From an uncultured Muribaculaceae bacterium (GTDB lineage: Bacteria > Bacteroidota > Bacteroidia > Bacteroidales > Muribaculaceae): a DNA stretch of 21,185 nucleotides. Made by a program: the position numbers and the translations under genes. This document shows positions 1 to 9,290 of the stretch, in pieces. Position 1 is the first letter of the stretch; the number at the start of each line of letters is the position of its first letter. The notes beneath the pieces were generated by a model. It saw only the letters and a program-made list of their open reading frames with translations. It did not search any database and was not told the DNA's origin. Where the stretch lies: contig CAJUHX010000036.1 of the NCBI GenBank assembly GCA_910586455.1, positions 1 through 21,185 on the forward strand, written 5' to 3'.

Positions 1-1450
1 GTATATGGCGGGTCACACGCCAGTCGTAGGACATCGACATGTTGAACTGGGCCATGCGGAAGTAATGCGGGCGGTTAAGCAGGTCGGCGTTGAGCTGGAA
101 GCGCGTCCAGTTGAGCTGATACCTGCTGCGGCGCACGAATTTGGGTGCAATAAGGCGCGGCACTGCCAGCGAGGTGGTTATGCCAGCTTCGTAGGAGTTG
201 AATATGCCGCCTTTGCGTCCGCCGCCTGTCTGCCATTCGTAGCTGCCCTTGAGTTTTACCGACAGCTGTTCGCCTCCGCCGAATATGTTTCGGTTGGTTA
301 CCCCCACAATCAGGCCCGGGCCTATATATGAGTTGGATTTGGATGTGGCGTTGGCTTCGACCGATACTTCCAGAGGCTTGTCGAAGGTGCAGTTAATCTG
401 CACGTTCAGTCTGGGGTTGTCGGGCGAGGATGCGGTGTCGGGTATGGCTTCTATTTCTATACCGCTGAATATACCCAGACGCGACAGGTAGGTCTGGGTA
501 CGGTTCATGTCGCGAACCGAGAATGTGCGTCCGGGTCTGAAGCGGATGCATTCGGGCAGAATACGGCGTCGCAGGCGCGATGGCATCATCTGCACTATGG
601 TTATGTCGGGGTATTGTATGGTGTCGGGGGTTCCTCCTCCGTTGGCCCTGAATATGTTCACGGTTATGTGTCCGGTGGAGTACTTCCGGAGGCAGAAATC
701 GGGAATTTTCGACGCCAGCACCATACGCATGGCTACTTTGCCGGGAGTCTGTACTGTGTCGGCCAGATACTCGATGTACGATGGCTGGAAGAAGTAGTAT
801 CCGTTGTTGCGCACCCGGTTGGTGATGCGTATTCTGGCGTCGCTCAGCGAGTCGGTGCTGTAGCGCATTCCGCTCATAAGGTAGCTGTCCTTGCGGGCGA
901 AGGAGTCGATAAGGTGGTACAGGTGCGATGTGTCGGGCAGCAGTTCCATGCTTTCGATGGGGTAGGGTTGTCCGGGGTACACGGTATATGATATTGACGC
1001 TTTCTTGGGATTTTTGGCTTTGTTGAGCGTGTACGATGTCGCACCGCTGAAGTAGCCGTTGTTGTCGAGCAGTTGGTCGAGCATCTTTGTGCGTACCTCG
1101 GGGCGCACATCCGACACCAGCACAGGTTCTTCAACCAGTTTCTCGTATATCCAGTGCTTGAATCCTTTGGGCGGGTTAGGCCAGTTGTTGTACACCCACA
1201 GGCCCAGCGGGAACGGATATCGCCAGCCCACAAGCTTCCAGTAGTTGTTGGGGGCGACATTCACTGCCGAGCGTATTTCGCTTTTGAGTTCGTCGGGCAG
1301 TTTCACTGAGTCGGCATTGTCGTATCTGATGCCTTTTAGCCCGGTATAGAGCATTTCATCGGCCGGAATTCTGCCGGTGGTAGAGCAGGCGGCTGTAGCA
1401 ATGAGCAGCAGCAGTGTGCCTAAATATGCAGTGATGCGTGGTGTTTTCAT
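1..1450 (-). CDS. tamL: TamA-like outer-membrane lipoprotein (TamL, Omp85 superfamily), 3' end outside window
   Basis: Probable Omp85-family partner of TamB, placing or assembling proteins in the outer membrane. The visible 483 codons begin at the ATG at 1450. A short hydrophobic signal ends in a lipobox (LLLLIATAACS, Cys about residue 22), so the protein should be lipidated; lipidated TamA homologues in Bacteroidetes are called TamL. Soluble POTRA-type sequence spans roughly residues 90-340. Barrel-like alternating strands with the Gly-rich turn NRNIFGGGEQLS begin near residue 355. The frame stays open to base 1, so the rest of the barrel is missing from the window. The start overlaps the tamB stop in an ATGA (1447-1450), which implies translational coupling. 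BamA is the main alternative, but the lipobox and the tamB neighbour favour TamL. Confidence 0.85.
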   Translation of the reverse strand, partial: MKTPRITAYLGTLLLLIATAACSTTGRIPADEMLYTGLKGIRYDNADSVKLPDELKSEIRSAVNVAPNNYWKLVGWRYPFPLGLWVYNNWPNPPKGFKHWIYEKLVEEPVLVSDVRPEVRTKMLDQLLDNNGYFSGATSYTLNKAKNPKKASISYTVYPGQPYPIESMELLPDTSHLYHLIDSFARKDSYLMSGMRYSTDSLSDARIRITNRVRNNGYYFFQPSYIEYLADTVQTPGKVAMRMVLASKIPDFCLRKYSTGHITVNIFRANGGGTPDTIQYPDITIVQMMPSRLRRRILPECIRFRPGRTFSVRDMNRTQTYLSRLGIFSGIEIEAIPDTASSPDNPRLNVQINCTFDKPLEVSVEANATSKSNSYIGPGLIVGVTNRNIFGGGEQLSVKLKGSYEWQTGGGRKGGIFNSYEAGITTSLAVPRLIAPKFVRRSRYQLNWTRFQLNADLLNRPHYFRMAQFNMSMSYDWRVTRHI

Positions 1451-4400
1451 TTTTCGTCGCTAACGGGTTTGACTTCGGTTGTGCTTTCGGCGGGGGCCGG
1501 AGTTTCGACCGGAATGCCAATCGGCACCGGCTTGCGCTTTTTGGGACGCAGGAATTTGAACATGTCGGCAATGCGGTTGAGCTTGCGGCGATACACAAAA
1601 CCTACGCCGGTTTCGGTGACTTCGCCTTCGATAATACTTTCATATCCGGTATGGCGGAATATGCGCACATACATCGATCGGCTGTTGTTCAGATAGTACA
1701 GGAACGATATATCGTTGATGAGATTCTGCGAGAAGTTTTCGTCGGCGTTGGCATCGGTGGAATAGTTGCCGCCGACTACAATTTTGAAGCGGTCGTTGAA
1801 GAGCGATTTCGATACCTGATAGCTGTAGCTGGTGGTCTGCGATGATGAACCGTCAACGGTACGGTCGTACTGGTTGATGCCGAAGCTTATGTCGATGCCG
1901 CGTATGTTGTTGGCTGCCCATGAGTTGAGCTGCGATTCCAGGAAGCTGAACAGCGGGTTGCCCGAGAGCGAGGCGTTGGCCTTTGTGCCGGGGCCGGTGT
2001 AGACGTTGTACAGCAGCAGGTTCATGGCCTGGTTGGCGCGCTGTTCGGCAGACATCGACTCGAGTTCGTTGGCCACGGTGATGTCGTCGCGTGTGGCCAG
2101 ATCGAAGCCCACGTTCATGTTGTTGAAGGTGCCGGTCACGTTGAGTATCACATCGAAGTTCACCAGACGCGAGTTCTGGCCTTCCTGGGTGACATTGGCT
2201 TTGAGTATATCGGTGGCGTGGATGTTGAGCGTGGGATTCATGACCTCGCCATTGAAAGCTATGTATGAGCCGTCGTTGAAAGTGAAATACTTTTCCGACA
2301 TCAGAGGCGGAGTGTAGCGCACGAATCCCTGCTCGATGTTGAAGCGTCCGGTAAGGCGCATGCCGCTCAGTGGCGACATCACGAAGTCGAGGTCGGCCTG
2401 CGGCTGTACCGACACCTTGTTGGAGCCGTTGGTCGAAAGGTCCACATTGATGGTGCTGCCGCTGCTTATGAACAGGTTGGCGCGCAGGGCCAGGTTCATG
2501 GCCGACTGTTGCACGCTGTCGGCCATGGCCATGGCGGCAGAGTCGGTGAAATTCACAAAGGTGACCATTTCGCCGGTGCCCTGCGACTGTATGGCGCTTG
2601 TGGCGTCGGACATCACGTAGGTTACGTTTGTGCCGGGGCGTATATTAAGGTCGGCGTTTACATTGAGCCACTGCATGCTGCCTTTGACATTGGCGTCGAT
2701 GTTTATCAGTGCCTTGCCGTAGATATCGGCGCCTTTGGCGGCGCGGTTGTTGTTTATCAGCATCATGTCGTTGGCCTTGAATTTGAGATCTATAAGCGGC
2801 GAGGTGAGTTCCTTGATGTTTACGCTACCGTTGATACGCAGGGGGTTCTCGTTTACGCCGGATATGGCGAAATCGTTGAAGCGCACCACGTTGTTCTCCA
2901 TGGGTATTTTTGTTTCGCTGAACTTGTACTCTACGCCTGTCATGACCAGCTTTACGGCTGTGGAGTCGAAATCAAGGGTGCCGTTAACTATAGGATTGTC
3001 GGCGTCGCCTTTTATGTCCATGTTGCCGTTGAGCACGCCACGCAGTGTGGCTACGTCTGCGGGCAGGAACGGATTGACGGCTGTGAGCGGGAAGCGTATC
3101 ATGGAGAAGTTGAGATTGTATGGCGAGCCGGTTGTCATGTCGTTGAGGTTGCCGGACAGAGTCATGGTCTTTACTCCGTCGATGCTTACATCGGTGTTGG
3201 CGTAGAGCACTCCGCCCGGACGTGTGCTGACATCGACATCGGCCAGGATGGTTCCCACCCGCCGTCGGTCGTAGAAAAATTCGTTGAGGCCCACGGTGCC
3301 TTTGGCGTTAATCTGGTTGTCGACCAGGCTGAGTCGCATGTCGGCGTTGAGGTCGCCGCTCATCTGCGGCGCAAAGGGGTTGATGGCAATCCAGTCCTGT
3401 ATGTGTATGTCGCCTACCTTTATAATCAGGTCTTCCTGCCCGGAGTCGTGGCTGTGCAAGCCGGAGTCGTGCTCGGTGTATATGGCCAGCGACGAGTTGC
3501 CGCCGTTCATGCGCAGATTGGCGTCGATATGTCCGGTGGGCAGATTGTAGCTTATGAAGTTGTCGGCGTTTACCTGCCACTGCTGGTAGCCGATTACGGG
3601 GTCGAGCGGTGTCAGGCTCGCTATGAGGGTGGAGTCGGGCTGCAGTTTGGCGGCCATGCCTATATAGAATCCCTGCTGACGGCGTGCATTATGCTGGTCA
3701 ATCAGCACTCGGGCCCGGTTTTCGGCCACGCTGCCTTTGACTTGCACCTGCTTCCATGCGTCGAGGGTACCCGGTCGGTTGCCTATGTATGCCCCGAACA
3801 ACATTGAATCGGCGTGTTGGTCGGCTTTGAACTTTATGGTGTCGAGGCGTGTGCTGCCGGTCCGGAAGTCGAGTATGCGCGAGTCGATTGAAAGCAGACT
3901 GTCGTTTGCCGCCTCAAGTGTAAGTCGCCGGAAGTCCATGTCGGAGTCGTGGAGTATGTCGGTGAGCAGGTTGTCGCGTCCGGCATTAATGTCGAGCACA
4001 AAAGGCGGCAGCACTTTCTGGAGTCGGCTTATGTCGATTCGGCGGTCTTTTTCCTGCTGAAGCATTTCGAGCGAGGTGGCGCTGAGGCTGCCCATAAGGC
4101 TGTCGAGCCCGCATTCCGATGAAAAGAAGGCATAGAAATCGCGGTTCTGCATCGACAGGTTGGTGACAGAGTCGGTGCTGTTGAGATGGGCTGTTACGTT
4201 GCTGATGCTCATTTTGCTCTGCCCGCTGTTATAGTCCAGACTGTTGAGCATCAGATTCACGCCTATGGTGTTTGTCGAGGGTGTATAGCTTGCATCGGCG
4301 CTCATGGCCACTTTTATGCTGCTTTCGGTTTCGGACAGATTGAGGGCGTACAGGTCGATGTTGGTGCCGTTGAGTGTGGCGTTCCATTCGTATGTGTCGC

Positions 4401-6375
4401 CGCTGAGGTTGCCGTCGGCTGCGAGATGCAGGTCGAGATCGTCCGACGAGCTGTCGAGTTTCACGTCGGCTTTGCCCTCGGCCAGACGGACCGTGGCGTC
4501 GATGCCGCGGTAGGAGGCGTTGCGGTACATGGCGGAGTCGATACGCAGTGTCACGTCGGCTGCTGTGGACGGACTGAAAAAGTCGAAGCCGTGTCCTTTT
4601 GCCGCCAGGGAGCCGCTTACGCGTCCGATACCTAAGGCGGGCGCGAAGGCGTTGACGGGCATGTCGCGCAGACTAAGGTCTACGCTATAGGCTTCGGCGC
4701 GTCCGCGCAGATAGCCGTCGAGGGCGAGCGCTCCGTCCATGGTATGAGCATTGAGCCGGGCATCGTAGTTCTGTCCGTTCATGCGCACATGCCCGCCAAG
4801 AGTCATGGGGGGGATGTTGTACTGCTTTACTATTTCGGCCGGCAGGAAGGCGCCCATCAGGCCGCGGGCCCGCTGTATGTTGCCGCTGAGGTTGAGGTTC
4901 ACTCCCAGCCTGTAGGGCGAGAATATGTTGCTGAGGGTGCCCTTGGCCTGCAGTTGTATCACACCGTTCGAGCGCAGGTACAGACGCTTAAGGTCAAGCA
5001 GCGAGGGAGTGCCGTTGACGTCCAGTTCAAGGCCCAGGTGGCCGTTGCGCGGCAGGCCGTAGAGATATGCGCTCAGAAATGGAAACATCATGCGCAGGTC
5101 GGAGTTCGATATGTCGCCCTCGGCTTGAAGGCCCATGGGCAGACGGGGGTCGGAAGTCATATCGCCCAAGCCAAGGAAGCCGTTGGCGCTTAGGGTGGTT
5201 TCGGCTGTGCGGATTACAAAGTTGTCGAAACTTATCACCGAGTCGGCGATGGCGAATGTGCCTTTTGCCCGCAGGTCTATACCGCAACGCTCATGTGCGC
5301 TCAGTGTCAGCGGCAGACTGATTTCAGATGCCCGGTTGTAGAAATCGCTCACATGGAGGTGCATCGAATCGGCCTGAATGTAGGCGAAATCGAGCCCCGG
5401 TTGCGGAGTCACGCCGCGTGTGGTGTACAGGGCATTTGATTCGGTGAAGTCGATGGCTGCTATTTTTATCGTCCACGGCGCTGCAGTGCTGTCGCTGCTT
5501 TCGCCGGTCTGAGGTGTGGCTGCGATTGTGGCCGAGTCGGGGGCGATGTAGCTTGCGCCCAGTCTGGAACCTTCAAAGGAATCTATGTTTATAGTCTGCC
5601 GTTTCAGGTCTATTACAGCATTGCTGACGGCTGCATCGGCTATATACGCGCCAAGCGAGTCAATTACAGGCAGCATGCGCATGCGGAAGGTGAAATCGTT
5701 GAGATTCAGCTTGCCGGCATTTATCACCATTGTGGTTGGCTCGGATGCTTTTTCGTTGGTGGCGGTTGTATCGGGGTTAAGAGTCAGGTCGAGGCAACCT
5801 CCGTAAATATCGCCACGGCTCAGGTCGATGTTCATGTCGGCAAGGCTTATGCTGGAGGGTTTGATGTCGAGCCGTTCGGCCTTTATGCGCATGTACATGG
5901 CCGAGTCGGGGGCCCCCATGTTGTATCGGGCGTCTTCGACGCTTACCGAATTGATTTCGGCCACACCCTGCAGCAGCGGCAGCATGCTTACGTCGGCATG
6001 CAGCTTCGAGGCGGCTACGAGAGTATCGCCGTCGGCAGCATAGCAAAGGCCTCCGAGTTCGACCTGCAGCGGAAAACGGAGCCTGAAACTGTCGAGGCTG
6101 AACTGTACGCCCGGCATCGAATTGAGATACTCCACCGCCTTGCTGCGGCTTAGCTCCTGCATCCAGGGCGAATACAGAGCCAGAACCGCTCCGGTTACAA
6201 ACAGAAACGGAACAACGGCTATAATTATCAGAATCTTTACTGTTTTGCGGATGAATGTTGAAGCTTTCACGACAGAATGCTGTTGAATAATGTGACGAAA
6301 AAACTCAGGCCGAGCCTGCATATACATTAAAACATTGGATGTGCCATTTGGTTGACACAACAAACGAATTGGCAT
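1447..6375 (-). CDS. tamB: TamB-family translocation and assembly module protein (DUF490 C-terminus)
   Basis: A 1642-residue inner-membrane-anchored periplasmic protein. TamB proteins form a long beta-taco groove that bridges the two membranes and works with an Omp85 partner, here the overlapping tamL. One hydrophobic anchor lies at about residues 47-67 (KILIIIAVVPFLFVTG). It is followed by some 1500 residues of low-complexity beta-repeat sequence (LDLKFKAND- and NINIDANVKG-like blocks). The final 400 residues match the TamB/DUF490 pattern, followed by a Lys/Pro-rich tail. The start is uncertain. The ATG at 6375 gives an unusual 46-residue polar lead-in; the ATGs at 6327 and 6321 or the GTG at 6270 (VKASTFIRK) would put the anchor near the N-terminus, as is usual in the family. 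The length is normal to slightly long for Bacteroidetes. Confidence 0.9.
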   Translation of the reverse strand: MPIRLLCQPNGTSNVLMYMQARPEFFRHIIQQHSVVKASTFIRKTVKILIIIAVVPFLFVTGAVLALYSPWMQELSRSKAVEYLNSMPGVQFSLDSFRLRFPLQVELGGLCYAADGDTLVAASKLHADVSMLPLLQGVAEINSVSVEDARYNMGAPDSAMYMRIKAERLDIKPSSISLADMNIDLSRGDIYGGCLDLTLNPDTTATNEKASEPTTMVINAGKLNLNDFTFRMRMLPVIDSLGAYIADAAVSNAVIDLKRQTINIDSFEGSRLGASYIAPDSATIAATPQTGESSDSTAAPWTIKIAAIDFTESNALYTTRGVTPQPGLDFAYIQADSMHLHVSDFYNRASEISLPLTLSAHERCGIDLRAKGTFAIADSVISFDNFVIRTAETTLSANGFLGLGDMTSDPRLPMGLQAEGDISNSDLRMMFPFLSAYLYGLPRNGHLGLELDVNGTPSLLDLKRLYLRSNGVIQLQAKGTLSNIFSPYRLGVNLNLSGNIQRARGLMGAFLPAEIVKQYNIPPMTLGGHVRMNGQNYDARLNAHTMDGALALDGYLRGRAEAYSVDLSLRDMPVNAFAPALGIGRVSGSLAAKGHGFDFFSPSTAADVTLRIDSAMYRNASYRGIDATVRLAEGKADVKLDSSSDDLDLHLAADGNLSGDTYEWNATLNGTNIDLYALNLSETESSIKVAMSADASYTPSTNTIGVNLMLNSLDYNSGQSKMSISNVTAHLNSTDSVTNLSMQNRDFYAFFSSECGLDSLMGSLSATSLEMLQQEKDRRIDISRLQKVLPPFVLDINAGRDNLLTDILHDSDMDFRRLTLEAANDSLLSIDSRILDFRTGSTRLDTIKFKADQHADSMLFGAYIGNRPGTLDAWKQVQVKGSVAENRARVLIDQHNARRQQGFYIGMAAKLQPDSTLIASLTPLDPVIGYQQWQVNADNFISYNLPTGHIDANLRMNGGNSSLAIYTEHDSGLHSHDSGQEDLIIKVGDIHIQDWIAINPFAPQMSGDLNADMRLSLVDNQINAKGTVGLNEFFYDRRRVGTILADVDVSTRPGGVLYANTDVSIDGVKTMTLSGNLNDMTTGSPYNLNFSMIRFPLTAVNPFLPADVATLRGVLNGNMDIKGDADNPIVNGTLDFDSTAVKLVMTGVEYKFSETKIPMENNVVRFNDFAISGVNENPLRINGSVNIKELTSPLIDLKFKANDMMLINNNRAAKGADIYGKALINIDANVKGSMQWLNVNADLNIRPGTNVTYVMSDATSAIQSQGTGEMVTFVNFTDSAAMAMADSVQQSAMNLALRANLFISSGSTINVDLSTNGSNKVSVQPQADLDFVMSPLSGMRLTGRFNIEQGFVRYTPPLMSEKYFTFNDGSYIAFNGEVMNPTLNIHATDILKANVTQEGQNSRLVNFDVILNVTGTFNNMNVGFDLATRDDITVANELESMSAEQRANQAMNLLLYNVYTGPGTKANASLSGNPLFSFLESQLNSWAANNIRGIDISFGINQYDRTVDGSSSQTTSYSYQVSKSLFNDRFKIVVGGNYSTDANADENFSQNLINDISFLYYLNNSRSMYVRIFRHTGYESIIEGEVTETGVGFVYRRKLNRIADMFKFLRPKKRKPVPIGIPVETPAPAESTTEVKPVSDEK

Positions 6376-6403
6376 CAGGACTCACTTATATTTTTTCATT
6401 TTG

Positions 6404-6434
6404 TAAAATTAAGTAAAAAATGTGAATAGAACAA
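6404..6434 (-). promoter_or_regulatory. Possible promoter of the tamB-tamL operon
   Basis: On the minus strand a TTG (plus-strand CAA at 6432-6434) lies 20 nt before TAATTTTA (plus 6404-6411). This fits the Bacteroidetes -33/-7 spacing but departs from TAnnTTTG in the last position. Transcription would begin near 6397, about 20 nt before the 6375 ATG. It is a weak match and the only candidate I see. Confidence 0.3.
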
Positions 6435-6445
6435 GATATTGTTTG

Positions 6446-6454
6446 TAACTTTGC
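6446..6454 (+). promoter_or_regulatory. -7 element of the Crp/Fnr regulator gene
   Basis: TAACTTTGC is an exact Bacteroidetes -7 element (TAnnTTTGC). No good TTTG is seen 19-20 nt upstream. Transcription would start near 6460, giving a leader of about 100 nt before the ATG at 6564. Confidence 0.6.
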
Positions 6455-6505
6455 ATCTGAAACAGTTACAGCGGTCAGAATCATAGAACAAAAGACCGTT
6501 GGCAA

Positions 6506-6550
6506 ATGTTAACTGATATGAGGCGGCACATTTACGTGGCCGTCTTGTAA
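6506..6550 (+). CDS. Possible 14-codon leader peptide upstream of the Crp/Fnr gene
   Basis: The first ATG after the predicted start site opens a 14-codon frame (MLTDMRRHIYVAVL) that stops 13 nt before the regulator's ATG. A GC-rich imperfect hairpin (GGCGGCAC with GTGGCCGTC) lies inside it. It may be chance, since 14 codons is short. Confidence 0.2.
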   Translation: MLTDMRRHIYVAVL

Positions 6551-6563
6551 AAATTCCGAGATT

Positions 6564-7271
6564 ATGAAAAGTATGTTCGACATTCTGATGGGATTGCCTC
6601 TTTTCCGAGGAGTCACGCGCGAGCGTATGGCAGAAACTGTGGGTATGGCGAAGTTTCACTTCCTTAAATATCTGCCCGGAGAAACCGTTGTAACTGCCGG
6701 CGACCCATGTACACATATAAAGTTTATCATATCAGGAAGCGTGAGGATGACAATTGAGAATGCCGACAAACGCTTCAAGGTTGTGTCGTCGCTGGCTGCG
6801 CCCGAAGTGATTGCCCCGAGTTTCCTTTTCGGCCGTGCCACCGACTACCCATGTACGGTAAAGGCTATTGAAGATACCAGTATACTTCAGGTGACAAAGC
6901 AGGATTATCTTAAGATTCTGAATTCCGATGCCGTTTTTATGCTGAATTTTCTTAATGTGCTGTCAGTAAATGCGCAGAAGTCGGTCGACGGTGTGCTTGC
7001 CCTTACCACCGGCAGCATGGAGGAGCGTATCGCTTTCTGGATAGTGGCGCTTACCCAGCCTGCTGCAGCCGACATAGTGCTTTCGTGCCGCCAACGTGAT
7101 TTGTATTCATTTTTCGGGGTGCAGCGCAGCAGTTTTATTGCCACGCTCGAAGCTATGAAAGAGCAGGGGCTGATTACATACCAGGGTAATGAAATGAATG
7201 TGGTATCGCGCAAAGCGATGCTCGACTTGCTCGCCAGCTGTCGTATGGCCGACGAGCAGTCCGATGAATAA
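6564..7271 (+). CDS. Crp/Fnr-family transcriptional regulator
   Basis: A 235-residue one-component regulator. Residues about 12-130 form the double-stranded beta-helix sensor: LPGETVVTAGDPCTHIKFII is the first jelly-roll block and SVRMTIENADKRFKVV follows. A dimerisation helix spans about 125-160. The C-terminal winged helix has the recognition stretch RQRDLYSFFGVQRSSF (about 175-190), followed by LEAMKEQGLITYQGNEMNVV. The N-terminal cysteine set of Fnr is absent, so an iron-sulfur cluster is unlikely. The usual cAMP-binding Arg/Ser pocket is also not recognisable, so the ligand is unknown. It stands alone between a -7 element and a strong terminator. Members of this family in Bacteroidales often control redox or metabolic genes, but no target is visible here. 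Confidence 0.88.
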   Translation: MKSMFDILMGLPLFRGVTRERMAETVGMAKFHFLKYLPGETVVTAGDPCTHIKFIISGSVRMTIENADKRFKVVSSLAAPEVIAPSFLFGRATDYPCTVKAIEDTSILQVTKQDYLKILNSDAVFMLNFLNVLSVNAQKSVDGVLALTTGSMEERIAFWIVALTQPAAADIVLSCRQRDLYSFFGVQRSSFIATLEAMKEQGLITYQGNEMNVVSRKAMLDLLASCRMADEQSDE

Positions 7272-7298
7272 CGGCAATTTATTAAATAACCTCATAGG

Positions 7299-7339
7299 AC
7301 ACAAAAGCCGCTTCGTCACGGAGCGGCTTTTGTGTTTGT
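7299..7339 (+). terminator. Intrinsic terminator after the Crp/Fnr gene
   Basis: ACACAAAAGCCGCT (7299-7312) pairs perfectly over 14 bp with AGCGGCTTTTGTGT (7322-7335) across a 9-nt loop. The 3' side is T-rich, though the T run is partly inside the stem. Confidence 0.85.
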
Positions 7340-7580
7340 AAATCGAAACAAACCTAAATTTACAATTCTATAAAATCTAATCTACCTTGCAAAATTGTAG
7401 TTCAGAACCGCATTGAGGCGGCCTGTATTTTCTTGTTTTCGGTGCAAAGTTAAACAGAGATTCGCTATATTCAGCCGTAATCAAGGTGTATATCACGGTA
7501 ATATAAATTAGCATAATTATTAAAACACTGATATTGCGGATAGTTATATGTTGCAATATAGTTAAAAATATAAATTAAAA
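7340..7580. other. Intergenic stretch with an inverted repeat and a minus-strand -7 element
   Basis: No gene is seen in this AT-rich gap. TTGTAAAT (7336-7343) and ATTTACAA (7358-7365) form an 8-bp hairpin right beside the terminator. On the minus strand TAACTTTGC (plus 7444-7452) is an exact -7 element that would drive a transcript of about 140 nt toward the 7299-7335 hairpin. Its -33 region is poor, and no ORF follows it. Confidence 0.4.
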
Positions 7581-7614
7581 TTTTGGTTTATATAAGGAAA
7601 AAAGCTATCTTTGC
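7581..7614 (+). promoter_or_regulatory. Promoter of the DUF6377 regulator
   Basis: TTTTG (7581-7585) and TATCTTTGC (7606-7614) are separated by 20 nt, a textbook Bacteroidetes promoter. Transcription should start near 7620, about 13 nt before the ATG at 7633. Confidence 0.85.
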
Positions 7615-7632
7615 AACATTAAAACTATTGCC

Positions 7633-9183
7633 ATGAGAAATTATGTAGTGCTTCTATTCCTGATTTTGGCTCAATCGCTTTGGGCCGAACCTGCCGACTT
7701 CAAAGCTGCGGTCGACTCTCTCGACATTCTTCTGCAGAATCGCGGGTATTATCAGCAGCGTCGCAGCCAATCAATCGACAGCATCCGTGCTGCTGTGCCG
7801 GCTGCCGGCCGCGACCGTCCGATGGCTTATAAGCGTCTGGCCGATAGTTACCGTCGGTTTAATATTGATTCCGCGTTATATTACTATGATGAGGCGCTGA
7901 TGGCTCTTTCAGATTCCAACTCTCCGGATTATAAAAGGATAGGCTGGGCTAAAAGTTCAATAATGCCGGTGAACGGGTTGCTGCACGAGGGGCGTGAACT
8001 ATTCGAATCATTAAAGCCTGAGTCTGCCGACAGCTCAATTATGCGGGAGTATTATGCCAATGGGGTAGAACTGTACCTGTATATTACCGATTATTATCCG
8101 CACTCGGTGTATAAAAAGAAGTATGCTGAAATCGCTTTTGCTCTGAATGACAGCTTATTGTCTTTTTTTCAGCCGGGTAGTGACGAATATCGTCTGCATA
8201 AGGCTTTCAGGGATATTTATCATGGCCGGAATGCGTTGGCTGTAGGAGAACTGAACGAATTGCTCAAGCAGTTGACTCCCGAAGATAATATGTACGCACG
8301 TGTACATGCTGTCCTGGCGTCGTATTATGCCGACGAAGGACGTCGTGATGAGGCGGGTTATCATCTGGCAATGGCCGCCGCCGGCGATATATTGGCTGCT
8401 ACACAGGAATTTACAGCGCTTACAAACCTGGGGATACAGCTCTACGAATCCGGCGATGTCGACCGTGCATACCGCTATCTGATGCAGGCGCTCGAAAGTT
8501 CTGTGGCCGCAGGCAGTCAGTTGCGCGCACTCGAAAATGCCCGCCGGCTGCCGATTATATCGCAGGCATTCGGCGAGCGCGACCATCGGCGTACCGTATG
8601 GCTTGTAATTGCCATGATTGTGCTGTCGGCAGCCTTGGTGGCCATAGTGGCAATGATGGTGATAATGCGCCGCAAACAAAAAGATGTCAATGAAATGCAA
8701 CTGAGGCTGAAAGATAATGTACAGCTGAAGGATGCCTATATAGGTCAGGTTCTGTCGATGTGTGCATTGTACATAGAGAGGATGGAAGAATTCAACAGAC
8801 TTGCAGGTCGAAAAATCAAAGCCGGTCAGGTGCAGGATCTTTACCAGATGATTGAGTCAGGCAAAATATTGCAGGAACAGGCCAATCAGTTCTACGAGGT
8901 ATTCGACAAGGCATTCTTTGGCATTTATCCCGATTTTGTCGACCGTGTGAATGAACTCCTGTTGCCCGACAAACAGATTAGCCTGCCGGCTCCCGGACGG
9001 CTGACTCCTGAGAGCCGCATATTGGCGTTTATGCGCCTTGGTATTGATGACAGTACCAGACTGTCGAAGTTTCTCGGACTGTCGCTAAACACTATATATA
9101 CCTATCGCAACAAGCTTAAATCGCGGGCTGTCGACCGGGGTTCTTTCGAGGCTGAAGTCAAAAAAATAGGTCTTATACAGTGA
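7633..9183 (+). CDS. DUF6377-type membrane-anchored TPR regulator
   Basis: A 516-residue protein with four parts. Residues 1-19 are a signal peptide (VVLLFLILAQSLWA). Residues about 25-310 are helical TPR-like repeats with pairs such as LADSYRRFNIDSALYYYDEA and LGIQLYESGDVDRAYRYLMQ. A single membrane helix spans about 321-345 (VWLVIAMIVLSAALVAIVAM). The cytoplasmic part is a coiled region followed by a C-terminal LuxR-like helix-turn-helix (LTPESRILAFMRLGIDDSTR, then LSLNTIYTYRNKLKSRA). This layout matches Bacteroidales DUF6377 proteins, thought to sense in the periplasm and bind DNA inside. No SusC/SusD or other obvious target lies beside it. The promoter is strong, and the only thing directly downstream is a compact non-coding transcription unit, a possible target or regulator. 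Confidence 0.82.
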   Translation: MRNYVVLLFLILAQSLWAEPADFKAAVDSLDILLQNRGYYQQRRSQSIDSIRAAVPAAGRDRPMAYKRLADSYRRFNIDSALYYYDEALMALSDSNSPDYKRIGWAKSSIMPVNGLLHEGRELFESLKPESADSSIMREYYANGVELYLYITDYYPHSVYKKKYAEIAFALNDSLLSFFQPGSDEYRLHKAFRDIYHGRNALAVGELNELLKQLTPEDNMYARVHAVLASYYADEGRRDEAGYHLAMAAAGDILAATQEFTALTNLGIQLYESGDVDRAYRYLMQALESSVAAGSQLRALENARRLPIISQAFGERDHRRTVWLVIAMIVLSAALVAIVAMMVIMRRKQKDVNEMQLRLKDNVQLKDAYIGQVLSMCALYIERMEEFNRLAGRKIKAGQVQDLYQMIESGKILQEQANQFYEVFDKAFFGIYPDFVDRVNELLLPDKQISLPAPGRLTPESRILAFMRLGIDDSTRLSKFLGLSLNTIYTYRNKLKSRAVDRGSFEAEVKKIGLIQ

Positions 9184-9290
9184 ATTTTTACTTATATTGA
9201 TTGTAAATACCAAAAATGCCAACACTCAGATAATCAGACTAAAAATTTTATATTACCCTTATATTTATTTATATTGCATCTTTATATGCG

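Noticed and set aside
2509..3807. A 432-codon open frame on the plus strand opposite tamB
   Set aside because: It is rich in Val, Gly and His as expected of the reverse reading of a biased coding sequence, has no recognisable domain, and lies wholly within the well-supported tamB gene.
8155..8700. A 181-codon minus-strand frame opposite the DUF6377 gene
   Set aside because: It is antisense to a gene with signal peptide, TPR repeats, membrane helix and helix-turn-helix.
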